Assembly (NCBI GenBank): GCA_030842085.1
Contig: JAUUSE010000004.1
Span: forward strand, 1 to 64,000
Length of the DNA stretch: 64,000 nucleotides
Origin: Timburyella sp030842085
GTDB taxonomy: Bacteria; Bacillota; Clostridia; Oscillospirales; Acutalibacteraceae
Direction: 5' to 3'
Shown: positions 27,378 to 36,765 of the stretch, in pieces
How the letters are laid out: each line of letters opens with the position of its first letter
How positions within the stretch are numbered: the first letter of the stretch is position 1
The notes under the pieces: model-generated
The model's input: the letters and a program-made list of their open reading frames with translations, nothing else
Databases searched by the model: none
Told to the model about the DNA's origin: nothing
Position numbers and translations under genes: made by a program

Positions 27378-28100
27378 TTAAGATTTCTTTTTAAAGCCCA
27401 TTTTTTTCTCCTCACCTTTTATTATACGCTTTATGTTTTCACGATGCTTTATAATTACTATTACGGCAATTATCAGCGCAAACAGCGTCTCAAAATTCTT
27501 CTGCCCCATGTTAAACGGAGAATATGTGTAAACACTGGCTGCATGCGTAAAATCATATATAAGATATGTAGTAATAGGCAGCGCTATTGCTGCCGCTATT
27601 GATGAGAGAGATACTATCCTGCTGATGGCAAAGCATATTAAAAAAACAGCTATTATTATAAGAAACACGCGCCAGTCAATAAGCAGCACCATTGCGGCTG
27701 AGGTTACTACCCCTTTGCCGCCCCTAAACCCAAAATAAATCGGGTAAAGATGCCCCAAAAGGCAGCATACTCCGCATATAAATGCGCCGTACACAGGGTC
27801 TATCGTTGAAGCTATCTGCTGCGTCTGCGGCAGATAGTTAAGCAGCGCAAACACCGCATATCTACCAATAGCGACAGCTGCTATAGTTTTCGCAAAATCG
27901 CATATAAAGGTCAGTATGCCGGAATATTTCCCGCCGGCCCTAAATGCATTCGTCATGCCGGCGTTGCCGCTGCCTACGTCCCTTACATCTATATTGGCAA
28001 ACGCCCTCGTATATATAATGGCAAAGTTTATGCTGCCCAAGAGATAGGCTATAATCCCCGCCGCTAAAAAAATAAGCAGCACAATTACCTTATCAGTCAT
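27378..28100 (-). CDS. plsY: Glycerol-3-phosphate acyltransferase PlsY
   Basis: 240 residues with about six transmembrane helices. The enzyme transfers the acyl group from acyl-phosphate to sn-glycerol 3-phosphate, the first step of phospholipid synthesis. Signatures are YLLGSINFAIIYTR, GSGNAGMTNAFRAGGKYSG and GHLYPIYFGFRGGKGVVTS, the three loop motifs that form the active site. The C-terminal lysine-rich tail (GEEKKMGFKKKS) is cytosolic. It follows der, a frequent neighbour in Clostridia; gpsA, often next, is absent. Confidence 0.95.
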   Translation of the reverse strand: MTDKVIVLLIFLAAGIIAYLLGSINFAIIYTRAFANIDVRDVGSGNAGMTNAFRAGGKYSGILTFICDFAKTIAAVAIGRYAVFALLNYLPQTQQIASTIDPVYGAFICGVCCLLGHLYPIYFGFRGGKGVVTSAAMVLLIDWRVFLIIIAVFLICFAISRIVSLSSIAAAIALPITTYLIYDFTHAASVYTYSPFNMGQKNFETLFALIIAVIVIIKHRENIKRIIKGEEKKMGFKKKS

Positions 28101-28266
28101 TTTATTCCTCCATTACACATGGTTGCTGAAGCTTCGTTATTTTTCATTTATATGCAGAGCATAGCTCCCTAATTTGCATGTCCGGCCGTCTCTATAATTA
28201 TCAGCATAATTTAAATGCACAAATTATATACGCCTATCAGTCGCAAAATGTTTGCCGGCATATGCC

Positions 28267-29586
28267 TCAGTCGCCGCGCTCGCGTATTATCATTCTTATA
28301 GGAGCCCCTTCAAAGCCGTATGTCTCTCGTATGCGGTTCTCTATATACCGTTTATATGAAAAGTGAAATAAATCCGCCCTGTTGCAGAAAAGCACGAATG
28401 TCGGAGGGCAAACCGATGACTGAGTCATATAATATATCTTAAGGCGTCTGCCCTTATCAGACGGAGGCTGTACCCTCGACGTAGCGTCGATGAGCAAATC
28501 GTTGAGCATACCCGTCGATATTCTCATACTGTTCTGGTCGGCTACATATTTTATAAGCTCAAACAGGCGATTAACCCGCTCGCCGGTTTTAGCGGAAATA
28601 AACACCATTACCGCAAAGGACATAAATGAAAAATCATTCATTAGCTTTTTGCGGTAGCTGTCCATCGTTTTGCCGTCCTTTTCTACCGCGTCCCATTTAT
28701 TAACAGCTATTATGCAGCCCTTGCCGGCGTCCAGCGCAAGGCCCGCCACCTTAGAATCCTGCTCAGTAAATCCTACCGTCGCATCTATCATTATCACACA
28801 GACGTCGCAGCGTTCCACTGCTGCTTTAGTGCGCACAATACTGTATTTTTCAATTTTATCGTCTACCTTGCTCTTGCGGCGCAGCCCTGCAGTATCCGTA
28901 AAGATAAAGCTGCCGTAATCATTGTCAACACGCATGTCGACCGAGTCGCGGGTAGTGCCCGCTATGTCGGACACAATAAGCCTGTTTTCTCCCGCTATAT
29001 AATTAATAAGTGAGGATTTTCCCGCATTAGGCCGGCCTATAACGGCTACCTTTACAGCGTCGGAATCTTCTGCTTCAGCATCGTCTGCCGGTAAGTAATT
29101 ATATACCTCGTCCAGCAAATCGCCGGTGCCGTGGCCGTGCACCGATGACACCTGGACAGGTTCGCCCAGTCCGAGATTATAAAACTCATAAAACTCCGCC
29201 GGCGGATTGCCTAAGCTGTCGCACTTATTTACGCACAGAACTATCGGCTTGCTGCTTTTGCGCAGCATGGCCGCCACGTCCTCGTCTGCCGCCGTTACGC
29301 CGGTGCGCAAATCAACCACCATTATTATTACATCCGCCATGTCAATAGCAAGACTCGCCTGCCTGCGCATCTGCGTCAGTATCTCATCGTCGGAATACGG
29401 CTCTATTCCGCCGGTGTCTATCAGCAGTACTTCCCTGCCGCGCCATTCGCAGTCGGCGTATATCCTGTCGCGCGTGACGCCTGGCGTATCATCGACAATG
29501 GACACCCTGCGCCCCACCAGCTTATTAAACAATGTGGATTTTCCAACATTCGGGCGCCCGACAACAGCTACTATCGGTTTTCCCAT
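28267..29586 (-). CDS. der: Ribosome-assembly GTPase Der (EngA)
   Basis: 439 residues with two consecutive GTPase domains and a C-terminal KH-like domain, acting in 50S subunit maturation. The first P-loop is GRPNVGKST (8-16) with switch DTPGVTRDR. The second is GRPNAGKSS near 183 with DIAGTTRDS and DTAGLR. NKCDS and NKWD give guanine specificity. Length and motifs are normal. It is transcribed with plsY downstream after 166 bp. Confidence 0.97.
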   Translation of the reverse strand: MGKPIVAVVGRPNVGKSTLFNKLVGRRVSIVDDTPGVTRDRIYADCEWRGREVLLIDTGGIEPYSDDEILTQMRRQASLAIDMADVIIMVVDLRTGVTAADEDVAAMLRKSSKPIVLCVNKCDSLGNPPAEFYEFYNLGLGEPVQVSSVHGHGTGDLLDEVYNYLPADDAEAEDSDAVKVAVIGRPNAGKSSLINYIAGENRLIVSDIAGTTRDSVDMRVDNDYGSFIFTDTAGLRRKSKVDDKIEKYSIVRTKAAVERCDVCVIMIDATVGFTEQDSKVAGLALDAGKGCIIAVNKWDAVEKDGKTMDSYRKKLMNDFSFMSFAVMVFISAKTGERVNRLFELIKYVADQNSMRISTGMLNDLLIDATSRVQPPSDKGRRLKIYYMTQSSVCPPTFVLFCNRADLFHFSYKRYIENRIRETYGFEGAPIRMIIRERGD

Positions 29587-29927
29587 ATATAATCGGCTTT
29601 ACGCCTTCTTCCTTTCCTTTTTCATCGTGTGATTTTCGCTATATGCCAAATGCGGCCAAATGGATATTATCGGCAGTTGTAAAGCCGCGCAGCCGGACGC
29701 ACAAATTACAGCGAGTACGCCGCTATATATCAAAAGCCGGATATTAAAACTTACATAAATATAATATTTTAGGCGTACGGCACAAACACAAAAAGATATA
29801 TGCCGTCTAATATATGCGTAGATACGGCTTAATCTGCGTACATTGCATTAACATTATTTGCAGCGCTCATGCAGCCACATTAATTCAAAAATTTGCGGGC
29901 ACCAAAGCATGTCTCCATGCCACCGTG
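29587..29927. other. Intergenic region without recognised gene
   Basis: 341 bp between the DUF512 gene and der on the same strand. It is mixed in composition with no open frame that carries a ribosome binding site, no hairpin with U-tract and no known regulatory motif that I can identify. Confidence 0.4.
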
Positions 29928-31238
29928 TTACAACTCTTCACCGATAAGCGCTGAAAGCAGCTCATATCCGCCGTTGCATGGTACCGCCTTAAGTGGCACA
30001 TTAAGCGCCGTCTCCACCTCTGATGGAGTTATATCATCCAAAAATCTCGCATTTTCGCTGTCCAGCATAGAATCTGATATAAGCAGATATTCACCCAAGT
30101 CGGCGCCGCTGAGCTGCTTTATAAGGTCCTGTCCGCATATAAGCCCTGTTACGCTTATGCTGCGGCCGAAAAAGTCGTTGTCTATTTTATAAACCTTACA
30201 CTCTAAATTATGCCATTTATCCTGCGCCATGTCAACAAGGCACTTTATAATTTTATATGACGCCTCACCCGTCGCTATGCTTATTTTTCTGCTCACTATA
30301 CTTTCCGGCGCAGTTTTAAGCGCCTGAATAAAATCATGCCTTAAAAGAGTACACATACCCACTCCGTTTTCCAGCTGTAAAAAATCGCCGTAATATTCAT
30401 AGTCCGGAGTGTCGCTCCCGCATATCACATAAAATTCGTCCGACGGATATATCAGCCGCGTTCCATACTCTTTTTCAAACTTGTCGCCAAAACCGTTTAT
30501 TATATTCAAAACCTCTTGCGCCGTCTCTTTGCTGTAAGGCTCAATTTTTTCCAATCTTTCGCGATAAGCAGTAAGTCCCACCGGTACGGCCGCTATGCTC
30601 TGCACTGCCGGATAAAGGGAAGCAAGTTTTTCAATGCTATACACAAGCTCCTCACCGTCATTTATTCCCGGACAAAGCACTATCTGGCAGTTCATCTTTA
30701 TACCGGCCTTTGCAAACATGTATATATAATTAAGGCATTCGCCGGCAAACCTGTTTTTCATCATGCGGACGCGAAGCTCCGGGTTCATAGTGTGCACCGA
30801 TATATTTATGGGACTTATATGCATCCTGATTATGCGCTCTACATCCGCCTCGCGCAGGTTTGTAAGCGTAATATAGTTGCCGAAAAGGAAGGACATGCGC
30901 TCGTCGTCGTCCTTAACATACAGGCTTTTGCGCAGCCCTTGCGGCATTTGGTCTATAAAACAGAACATACATTTATTACGGCAGGTGTGCTGCTCGTCCA
31001 TAAGATATGTTGAAAATATCAGGCCGATATCCTCATATTCTGGCTTTTTTATTCGAACATGCCGCTCTTTTCCGCTGCGTGAATATACAATATCCAGTTT
31101 TTCGTCGGTTATATAAAACTGATAATCAAGCACGTCGTTTACTTCGTTCCCATTTATGCTTTCCAATATATCGCCGGAACGCATGCCCTTTTTATACGCA
31201 ATACCGCCCGCTTCCACATTTTCAATTATTACCGGCAT
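29928..31238 (-). CDS. DUF512 radical-SAM-like protein with PDZ domain
   Basis: 436 residues. Residues 1-70 form a PDZ-like domain (GGIAYKKGMRSGDILESING). A radical-SAM-type cysteine motif follows, CRNKCMFCFIDQMPQGLRKS (near 85-105). The C-terminal DUF512 domain includes SIAAVPVGLTAYRERL and ATGEASYKII. The family is universal in Clostridia and of unknown function; its place before der suggests translation or ribosome-linked work (inference). No frameshift is visible. Confidence 0.92.
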   Translation of the reverse strand: MPVIIENVEAGGIAYKKGMRSGDILESINGNEVNDVLDYQFYITDEKLDIVYSRSGKERHVRIKKPEYEDIGLIFSTYLMDEQHTCRNKCMFCFIDQMPQGLRKSLYVKDDDERMSFLFGNYITLTNLREADVERIIRMHISPINISVHTMNPELRVRMMKNRFAGECLNYIYMFAKAGIKMNCQIVLCPGINDGEELVYSIEKLASLYPAVQSIAAVPVGLTAYRERLEKIEPYSKETAQEVLNIINGFGDKFEKEYGTRLIYPSDEFYVICGSDTPDYEYYGDFLQLENGVGMCTLLRHDFIQALKTAPESIVSRKISIATGEASYKIIKCLVDMAQDKWHNLECKVYKIDNDFFGRSISVTGLICGQDLIKQLSGADLGEYLLISDSMLDSENARFLDDITPSEVETALNVPLKAVPCNGGYELLSALIGEEL

Positions 31239-31305
31239 AATGTTTACCTCAAAAAGTTTATATTAAAAAAACAGAGAAGGAAAAAATCCTCCTCTTTTTT
31301 CTTTA

Positions 31306-31491
31306 CTATGCTTCTTTTTTGATAACCTCACGGTTCCTGTAATATCCACAGGTGCCGCATACGCGGTGCATTAATTTATAATCACCGCAGCGCGGACATC
31401 TCACTAGGTTCGGTGCGTCAATCTTCCATACGCTTGAACGCCTTTTGTCACGCCTTGTCCTGGATATTCTTCTCTTTGGTACTAATGCCAC
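31306..31491 (-). CDS. rpmF: Ribosomal protein L32
   Basis: 61 residues: a basic N-terminus (LVPKRRISRTRRDKRRSS) and a four-cysteine zinc ribbon, CPRCGDYKLMHRVCGTCGYY. It starts at GTG 31491 with AAGGGGG nine bases upstream. The DUF177 gene that usually precedes rpmF is missing, and the upstream gene encodes a P-loop protein. The zinc-binding (C+) form is encoded. Confidence 0.95.
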   Translation of the reverse strand: MALVPKRRISRTRRDKRRSSVWKIDAPNLVRCPRCGDYKLMHRVCGTCGYYRNREVIKKEA

Positions 31492-31733
31492 TTTTACGCA
31501 CCCCCTTATCTGAATTTAAGACAAAAGTCAAATTTATCCTTGAATATCTTATTTATTATACAGTTACTATGTCACTGTTGTCAAGTGCTTTTTTGTAATG
31601 AAAAAATTTTGCATTATACGCCCGCTGCAAATCATATATCAGAGCGGACAAGCCATTTAATTCGCACTTCTCCGCTCCGATAATCATTTACATCGACGCT
31701 TTAAAACAAGCCGCTGCGCATATTGTATGCCGC

Positions 31734-32150
31734 TTACAGCTTCTTTGTCAGCTCAAATACCTGCTCCGGCAGGCTGGACTCGTCGCATGAAAGGGTAAAT
31801 ACAAACTCCGCTCCTGATTCCTCCGACACCTTATTGAGCTTTGTGAAAAAGCCTACAAGCTCTTCATAGTCCCTGCCGCCTATTCTAAATGTCGCATCCA
31901 CAAACACATGCGTTACATCATAGTTGCCGGCACATATGCCCGCTAAAAAGCCATAAAGCGCATCAAAACCGCATATGGAATAATTATCGGTAGCAATAAG
32001 TCTTGCCTTGTGGCTGATATCGTATGTGAGCTTTTTCACCTTTTCGACGCATACCACATTCCCCTTTGAGGAACTTACCGCCTCGTTTACCAATGATATG
32101 AGACGCTTGGTCTTGCCTGAACCCTTGTTGCCGATGATAATGGATATCAT
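31734..32150 (-). CDS. Small P-loop protein of unknown function
   Basis: 138 residues starting MISIIIGNKGSGKTKRLISL, a clean Walker A motif, with a hydrophobic strand ending in Asp (VTHVFVDATF) as a possible Walker B. No helicase or kinase signature is visible. Such short ATP-binding proteins are found in many Clostridia near housekeeping genes. It is closely followed, on the same strand, by an AT-rich spacer and rpmF, and lies 61 bases after pgi. Its function is not assigned. Confidence 0.72.
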   Translation of the reverse strand: MISIIIGNKGSGKTKRLISLVNEAVSSSKGNVVCVEKVKKLTYDISHKARLIATDNYSICGFDALYGFLAGICAGNYDVTHVFVDATFRIGGRDYEELVGFFTKLNKVSEESGAEFVFTLSCDESSLPEQVFELTKKL

Positions 32151-32211
32151 ATAAATCTCTCCTTTATATAAATTCCGCTTATGCGGTTATTTTTGCTTTT
32201 ATATAATTTTA

Positions 32212-33552
32212 TCAGCCATTAAGCCTTTTTTCAAGTGCTTCTCGCTCTGTTTCGTATCCCGGCTTGCCGAGCAGCGCAAACATGTTGCGTTTATATTCCT
32301 CTACGCCCGGCTGATTAAACGGATTAACACCCAACAGATATGAGCATATTGCGCATGCTTTCTCAAAGAAATATATGAGCCAGCCGAGAGAATGCTCATC
32401 GGCGCCCGGCACATCTAAAATAAAGCTCGGTACACCGCCGTCGGCGTGCGCCAGCAGAGTGCCCTGCATTGCCTTCTGATTTATATAGCCCATGTTCTCG
32501 CCGTCAAGGAAATTGAGCCCGTCGCCGTTGTCCTCATTCTTCTTTATTGTTATTTCCTTGCCCATGCCCTCAATATTTACAAAAGTCTCAAACATTATGC
32601 GCGAGCCCTGCTGAACAAACTGGCCCATTGAATGCAGGTCGGTCGAATATATGCATGAGGCCGGGAATATGCCCTTATTATCCTTGCCCTCGCTCTCGCC
32701 AAAAAGCTGCTTGAACCATTCCGCCATAAGCGCAAACCTCGGCTCAAAGCTAACAAGCAGTTCGACCGCTTTATTCTTGCGGTACATAATGCTCCTTGCG
32801 GCAGCATAACGATAACAGTCGTTTTTTGATATATCACTGTTTTGATACGCTTTGGCGGCATCTCTTGCACCGGCCATAAGTGCGTCTATGTCAGCGCCAG
32901 ATACAGCTATCGGAAGCAAGCCTACCGCCGTGAGAACAGAGTATCTGCCGCCTATCTCGTCTGGTATGACAAAAGACTCATACCCTTCCTTTTCAGCAAT
33001 CGTTTTAAGCGTGCCGCGACTCTTGTCCGTTACGCAGTATATGCGCTTTGCCGCTTCCGCCTTGCCGTATCTGTTTTCCATATACTCTTTAAAAATCCTA
33101 AACGCAATCGCCGGCTCGGTAGTGGTGCCGGACTTAGATATAACACACACGCTTACATCCTTGCCGTCGCACAGCTTGAGCACATTGGCCATCTCGCCGC
33201 CGCTTAATGAGTTACCGGCAAAAAATATCTGCGGGGTGTCCTTGCACATAAGATTGTAGCTCGGCGAATGAATATACTCAATAACTGCGCGTGCGCCCAG
33301 ATATGAACCGCCTATGCCTATAACAACCAGTACCTGTGAGTTGCTTCTTATCTTCTCCGCAGATTTCTTTATTCTTTCATATTCTTCCTTGTCATAATTA
33401 TCCGGCCATGTAAGCCAGCCGGTGAAATCGCTTCCTGCACCTGTGCCGTTATGGAGCATTTCATGCGCTACATTTACAAACGGCTGAAGTGATGCAAACT
33501 CTTCTTCTGAAATTACATCAGCTGCATATTTATAATTAAATTTTACAGACAT
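32212..33552 (-). CDS. pgi: Glucose-6-phosphate isomerase
   Basis: 446 residues, the bacterial short form that interconverts glucose 6-phosphate and fructose 6-phosphate. Motifs are [36 protein letters not shown], the catalytic-Glu region [20 protein letters not shown], and a C-terminal Lys region ([20 protein letters not shown]). It is a stand-alone glycolytic gene; the start ATG at 33552 has GGGGAGA upstream. Confidence 0.97.
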   Translation of the reverse strand: MSVKFNYKYAADVISEEEFASLQPFVNVAHEMLHNGTGAGSDFTGWLTWPDNYDKEEYERIKKSAEKIRSNSQVLVVIGIGGSYLGARAVIEYIHSPSYNLMCKDTPQIFFAGNSLSGGEMANVLKLCDGKDVSVCVISKSGTTTEPAIAFRIFKEYMENRYGKAEAAKRIYCVTDKSRGTLKTIAEKEGYESFVIPDEIGGRYSVLTAVGLLPIAVSGADIDALMAGARDAAKAYQNSDISKNDCYRYAAARSIMYRKNKAVELLVSFEPRFALMAEWFKQLFGESEGKDNKGIFPASCIYSTDLHSMGQFVQQGSRIMFETFVNIEGMGKEITIKKNEDNGDGLNFLDGENMGYINQKAMQGTLLAHADGGVPSFILDVPGADEHSLGWLIYFFEKACAICSYLLGVNPFNQPGVEEYKRNMFALLGKPGYETEREALEKRLNG

Positions 33553-33970
33553 TTATCTCTCCCCTTATTTACTATTATTTTACATTAATATCCGATATAT
33601 TGCAATCATAAAATTATATTAATTTACTGTTAACAATTGCCTCCGTTTTAATGCTTTTTACACCATAAGCTGACTGCGGCATAATCTTACTTACATATCG
33701 CAAAATATACCGTACTATATCTTTGATAACTGCTTAAATATTTTTTCTGCAATGGCAAATACAGCTTAAAAGCATTTCATCCATGCTAAATATGCATTCT
33801 ATGCACTGGCTTTCTATTGACTTCGCTTCAATTGGCCAATCCAACCTTTAGATAAGAATAAGAGCGGCAAAAGCCGATTTTTAAGCATCACGGCTGCTTT
33901 ATTATCCAAATATAAGCAAATGCGCCTATATCTAAAATATAGGCGCACGTTATTTTTATAAAGTTGATAT
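33553..33970. other. Intergenic region with terminator-like hairpin
   Basis: 418 bp between pgi and the histidine-phosphatase gene. TGCGCCTATA (33921-33930) pairs perfectly with TATAGGCGCA (33938-33947), followed on the plus strand by CGTTATTTTTAT. It probably terminates the leftward phosphatase transcript. The remainder, AT-rich, holds the pgi promoter, which I cannot pin down. Confidence 0.6.
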
Positions 33971-34687
33971 TTAAAATTTTATTCTATTCTGATAATCAGT
34001 TGGAAGCCCGTCCCTATATAAATGCGAGTCGTTTGAGAGCTGAAGCATTTTGGGTATTACCGTTCCTGTCCTTGCAGGGAATTCAATCACCGTCATACCC
34101 GTATGCCCTGTATCAAAATGAGTGCTAAACTGAGGGTATGGAATATCCAACACGCAGCTTAAAAAGGCAAGGCCAAAGCCCTGATGCGCAAAAAGCGCCA
34201 CACGCTCATTATTTTCAGAAATTGAATTATATGTACTTTCCTCAAGATTATGCTCATAGCCAAGCGACGCCAAAAATGCGTCTGTCTCTTTCTGTATGCG
34301 CTGTTTTCCCTCTTTTAGCCGCGTATTCTCAAGTGCGGGATGATTATACCAGTTTTTATCGAGCCTGCGGATTTCATCAGATACAAACAAATTTATATAT
34401 TTTTCCTGCTGAAATACCCACGACATCCCGCCTCTTCCATTATCGGCGGCGAAGTCCTCCCACGCATGGCTTTCGTTGCACCAATCGAGCAGCACCATCT
34501 CCTTTTTCAGCAGCTCGCAGGTTGGGGCCGCCGTCTCTATAGCGCGGTTGGAGGTGGATGCGTATATTTTATCTATACCGTACTGTGCAAGACGTTTTGC
34601 CAGCGCTCCCGCCTGCCTGCGTCCCAGCGGAGTAAGCTTATCGGGATTGTATATAGGGTCGCCGTGCCTTATGAAAAATAAAAGCAT
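33971..34687 (-). CDS. Histidine phosphatase family protein
   Basis: 238 residues. The N-terminal LLFFIRHGDPIYNPDKLTPL carries the RHG catalytic motif, ASTSNRAIETAAPTCELL the conserved Arg, and VALFAHQGFGLAFLSCVL the second catalytic His. This superfamily covers phosphoglycerate mutase-like and small-molecule phosphatases. The substrate cannot be told; the length suggests a clostridial sugar or nucleotide phosphatase (inference). It is a single gene. Confidence 0.85.
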   Translation of the reverse strand: MLLFFIRHGDPIYNPDKLTPLGRRQAGALAKRLAQYGIDKIYASTSNRAIETAAPTCELLKKEMVLLDWCNESHAWEDFAADNGRGGMSWVFQQEKYINLFVSDEIRRLDKNWYNHPALENTRLKEGKQRIQKETDAFLASLGYEHNLEESTYNSISENNERVALFAHQGFGLAFLSCVLDIPYPQFSTHFDTGHTGMTVIEFPARTGTVIPKMLQLSNDSHLYRDGLPTDYQNRIKF

Positions 34688-34825
34688 ATGTCTGCCTCGC
34701 TTCTTAATTATGTGTGATTGCAGCCTATAAATTGTTCTAACCTAAAAAGTCAACTTATAAGCTGCCAGGCATATTGTAGCACATTTAGCGTTCATATTAA
34801 AGCCATTAACATTAATTATCTATAA

Positions 34826-35215
34826 TCAATATCTAATTATGTAATAAATTACGTAAATCCAGTTAAGCAGGCCGTGAAAAATTGCCCAGCCTATTGACTG
34901 CCACTTGACATATGAAATTATCATAGCAAGCGCCACGCCAAATCCTATGCCTTTTTTGCCATGTTCTTTTATCGTCTGATTTGTCACGTTTGTGACGTTT
35001 GTTACTCTGCTCTGCTTTTCGCCGTATATCATTTCTTCCATTGATACGTCGAATATCTGAGATAATTTAAACAATGTATCAATATCAGGACTGGTTTTGC
35101 CAGTCTCCCAATTAGACACAGCCTGCCGCGTTACATTCATTTTTTCTGCGAGATTATCCTGAGTCATGCTTTTCTCCTCGCGAAGCTTTTTTATTGTTTT
35201 GCCAATGTTCGCCAT
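34826..35215 (-). CDS. XRE-family regulator with C-terminal membrane segment
   Basis: 129 residues from the ATG at 35215, with AAAAAGGAGGG upstream. An N-terminal helix-turn-helix (KIREE-like: KTIKKLREEKSMTQDNLAEK, VTRQAVSNWETGKTSPDIDT) is followed by a linker (VTNVTNVTN) and a C-terminal hydrophobic segment of about 35 residues ending IYVIYYIIRY. Such membrane-tethered XRE proteins occur in Firmicutes as regulators of neighbouring stress genes, but no target is evident here. The frame open to 35317 lacks a ribosome binding site. Confidence 0.82.
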   Translation of the reverse strand: MANIGKTIKKLREEKSMTQDNLAEKMNVTRQAVSNWETGKTSPDIDTLFKLSQIFDVSMEEMIYGEKQSRVTNVTNVTNQTIKEHGKKGIGFGVALAMIISYVKWQSIGWAIFHGLLNWIYVIYYIIRY

Positions 35216-35461
35216 ACGCCCGCCCTCCTTTTTGTCTTTATTATATTTAATATAATTCATAAATGGCAAGCAACAATTCATTGCGTAGCAACGCAATGCA
35301 TCGTGCAGCCAAGGCAAAGAGTCAAATATGCATAATAACAGCGCATAAGAATTAAATTAAACTCATTATTTTATATATAAAATAATTTATAAAAATAATG
35401 GAAATTAGACTTGACATAAGCTATTTTTAGTATATAATATTTTAAGTAACTTTCAATATTT

Positions 35462-35535
35462 TGCGGAATTGTGTAATGGTAGCACGGCAGACTCTGACTC
35501 TGTTTGTGAGGGTTCGAATCCTTCTTCCGCAGCCA
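35462..35535 (+). tRNA. tRNA-Gln (anticodon CTG)
   Basis: A 74-nt cloverleaf. The acceptor stem TGCGGAA pairs with TTCCGCA, followed by G and encoded CCA. The anticodon stem GCAGA/TCTGT closes the loop CTCTGAC, giving anticodon CTG, which reads CAG. The T-arm is GAGGG-TTCGAAT-CCTTC. A strong terminator follows at once. Confidence 0.95.
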
Positions 35536-35538
35536 GCG

Positions 35539-35579
35539 TGCCGCTGAATCCAACTTGTTTTGGATTCAGCGGCATTTTT
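35539..35579 (+). terminator. Intrinsic terminator of tRNA-Gln
   Basis: A perfect 15-bp stem, TGCCGCTGAATCCAA (35539-35553) with TTGGATTCAGCGGCA (35560-35574), followed by TTTTT. Confidence 0.92.
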
Positions 35580-36033
35580 GAATTAGCAGCTTGCGCGGGA
35601 ACATTATTTTTTCACTGCCATTTACAGCGGTACCTCTTTTATTATCTTTATATTACATCGCAAGTACTCATTCCTCTGAAGCTTATTTCACTTAAAATGT
35701 CTCTCTGCGCTGCACATATATGAAGCTAAAGCATATATCTAGCTTTAACTATTGTAAATTCAGCAAAACTATATATTTTACTGTAAATAGAATATAGCCT
35801 TATCTATACTATCATAAATAAAGTAAGGCAGTAGATTGAACAAAAAGGCAAAATTATATTTCATAAGAGCTTTCGTAAGCGCGCATTTGAAATATCATTA
35901 TAATTTGATTACATATTTTGCATTTTACTGATTTTATATACTAAATTTTATACTGTTAAAATAAAATTAATTTACTTTAATACTTTTTGAGCTTATATTA
36001 AAAACCGCCAAGTACTAAAATTGTACTTAGCGG
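35580..36033. other. Intergenic region without recognised gene
   Basis: 454 bp of AT-rich DNA between tRNA-Gln and an XRE gene. A short hairpin AACCGC...GCGGTT lies at about 36003-36036 (AAAACCGCCAAGTACT...AGTACTTAGCGGTT) and may terminate the leftward XRE gene. No ORF or known motif is otherwise seen. Confidence 0.45.
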
Positions 36034-36261
36034 TTATCTTTTTTCAAATTCTTTACCGTTTATTAAAAAGTCAATAGAGACGTTAAAATACTTTGACAAT
36101 GCTTTAAGGGTTTGTATATCGGGATTTCTTTTCCCGTTTTCATAATAGGAAATAACTTCTCTGCTTATGTTCAAATCCATTGCGACTTTTTGCTGATTAA
36201 GATTTCTCTGTCTTCGAATAATACGAAGTCCGATTAATCCATTATTTTTGTTTGATATCAT
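36034..36261 (-). CDS. Small XRE-family repressor-like protein
   Basis: 75 residues, almost all one helix-turn-helix domain: GLRIIRRQRNLNQQKVAMDL, NISREVISYYENGKRNPDIQ and a final LSKYFNVSIDFLING. It is divergent from the 116-residue gene, with two perfect palindromes and a consensus promoter in between, so it very probably represses that promoter and perhaps its own (inference). AAGGAG precedes the ATG. The size is that of phage- or toxin-antitoxin-type regulators. Confidence 0.85.
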   Translation of the reverse strand: MISNKNNGLIGLRIIRRQRNLNQQKVAMDLNISREVISYYENGKRNPDIQTLKALSKYFNVSIDFLINGKEFEKR

Positions 36262-36280
36262 ACAAACTCCTTAAAATTTC

Positions 36281-36331
36281 TTGACATTATTGTAACAGTC
36301 TGTTACAATAAAAATGTAACAATTTGTTACA
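36281..36331 (+). promoter_or_regulatory. Consensus promoter with twin palindromic operators
   Basis: TTGACA (36281-36286), a 17-bp spacer and TACAAT (36304-36309) form a near-perfect sigma-A promoter toward the 116-residue gene. Operator 1 (36291-36307) is TGTAACA-GTC-TGTTACA and covers the spacer and -10. Operator 2 (36315-36331) is TGTAACA-ATT-TGTTACA and covers the start point. Centres are 24 bp apart. The divergent XRE gene is the obvious source of the binding protein. Confidence 0.88.
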
Positions 36332-36363
36332 TAAAAATAGTGCTAGTTATAGGAGGTAAAAAT

Positions 36364-36714
36364 ATGGGATTTTTAGACGCGATGAAAGGAGCAAATATGA
36401 ATTTCGGGACAGTTGACAGCCCGGATTTTACAGCATGTTATCTAACGCTTAAGGACTTTAAGCAAAATGACAGCCCTTTTATTATTACGGGGGCGCAGGC
36501 AGGTAATTATGAATTTAAAAAGAGTGATGTAAAAGAATTTAGGGTAGTTGCTTCCGGCGGGGACTGGATAAAATATAAAATGAAATTTGCGGATGGAAAA
36601 AGTGCTATTATCCATTCATTTGTTGATACTAAAGCTACTGGAAATGGAAGCACCAACAAATCATCAGGCGTAAAAATGGCTCCGCTTGAGCGCTTTTTTG
36701 GAGACCTTTTGTAA
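36364..36714 (+). CDS. Hypothetical protein under XRE control, 116 residues
   Basis: Starts at ATG 36364 with AGGAGG seven bases upstream. A small soluble protein: MGFLDAMKGANMNFGTVDSP at the start, YEFKKSDVKEFRVVASGGDW in the middle and a flexible TGNGSTNKSSG segment before the end APLERFFGDLL. I recognise no family. The very strong ribosome binding site and promoter, with two operators, imply high expression when derepressed. A terminator follows, so it is monocistronic. Confidence 0.72.
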   Translation: MGFLDAMKGANMNFGTVDSPDFTACYLTLKDFKQNDSPFIITGAQAGNYEFKKSDVKEFRVVASGGDWIKYKMKFADGKSAIIHSFVDTKATGNGSTNKSSGVKMAPLERFFGDLL

Positions 36715-36732
36715 AAATTTGTATTGCAGTAT

Positions 36733-36765
36733 ATCTGGGCGAGCAAAGCTTGCCCAGATTTTTAT
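36733..36765 (+). terminator. Intrinsic terminator after the 116-residue gene
   Basis: ATCTGGGCGAGC pairs with GCTTGCCCAGAT (one G-U pair) around AAA, followed by TTTTTATTATT. Confidence 0.88.
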
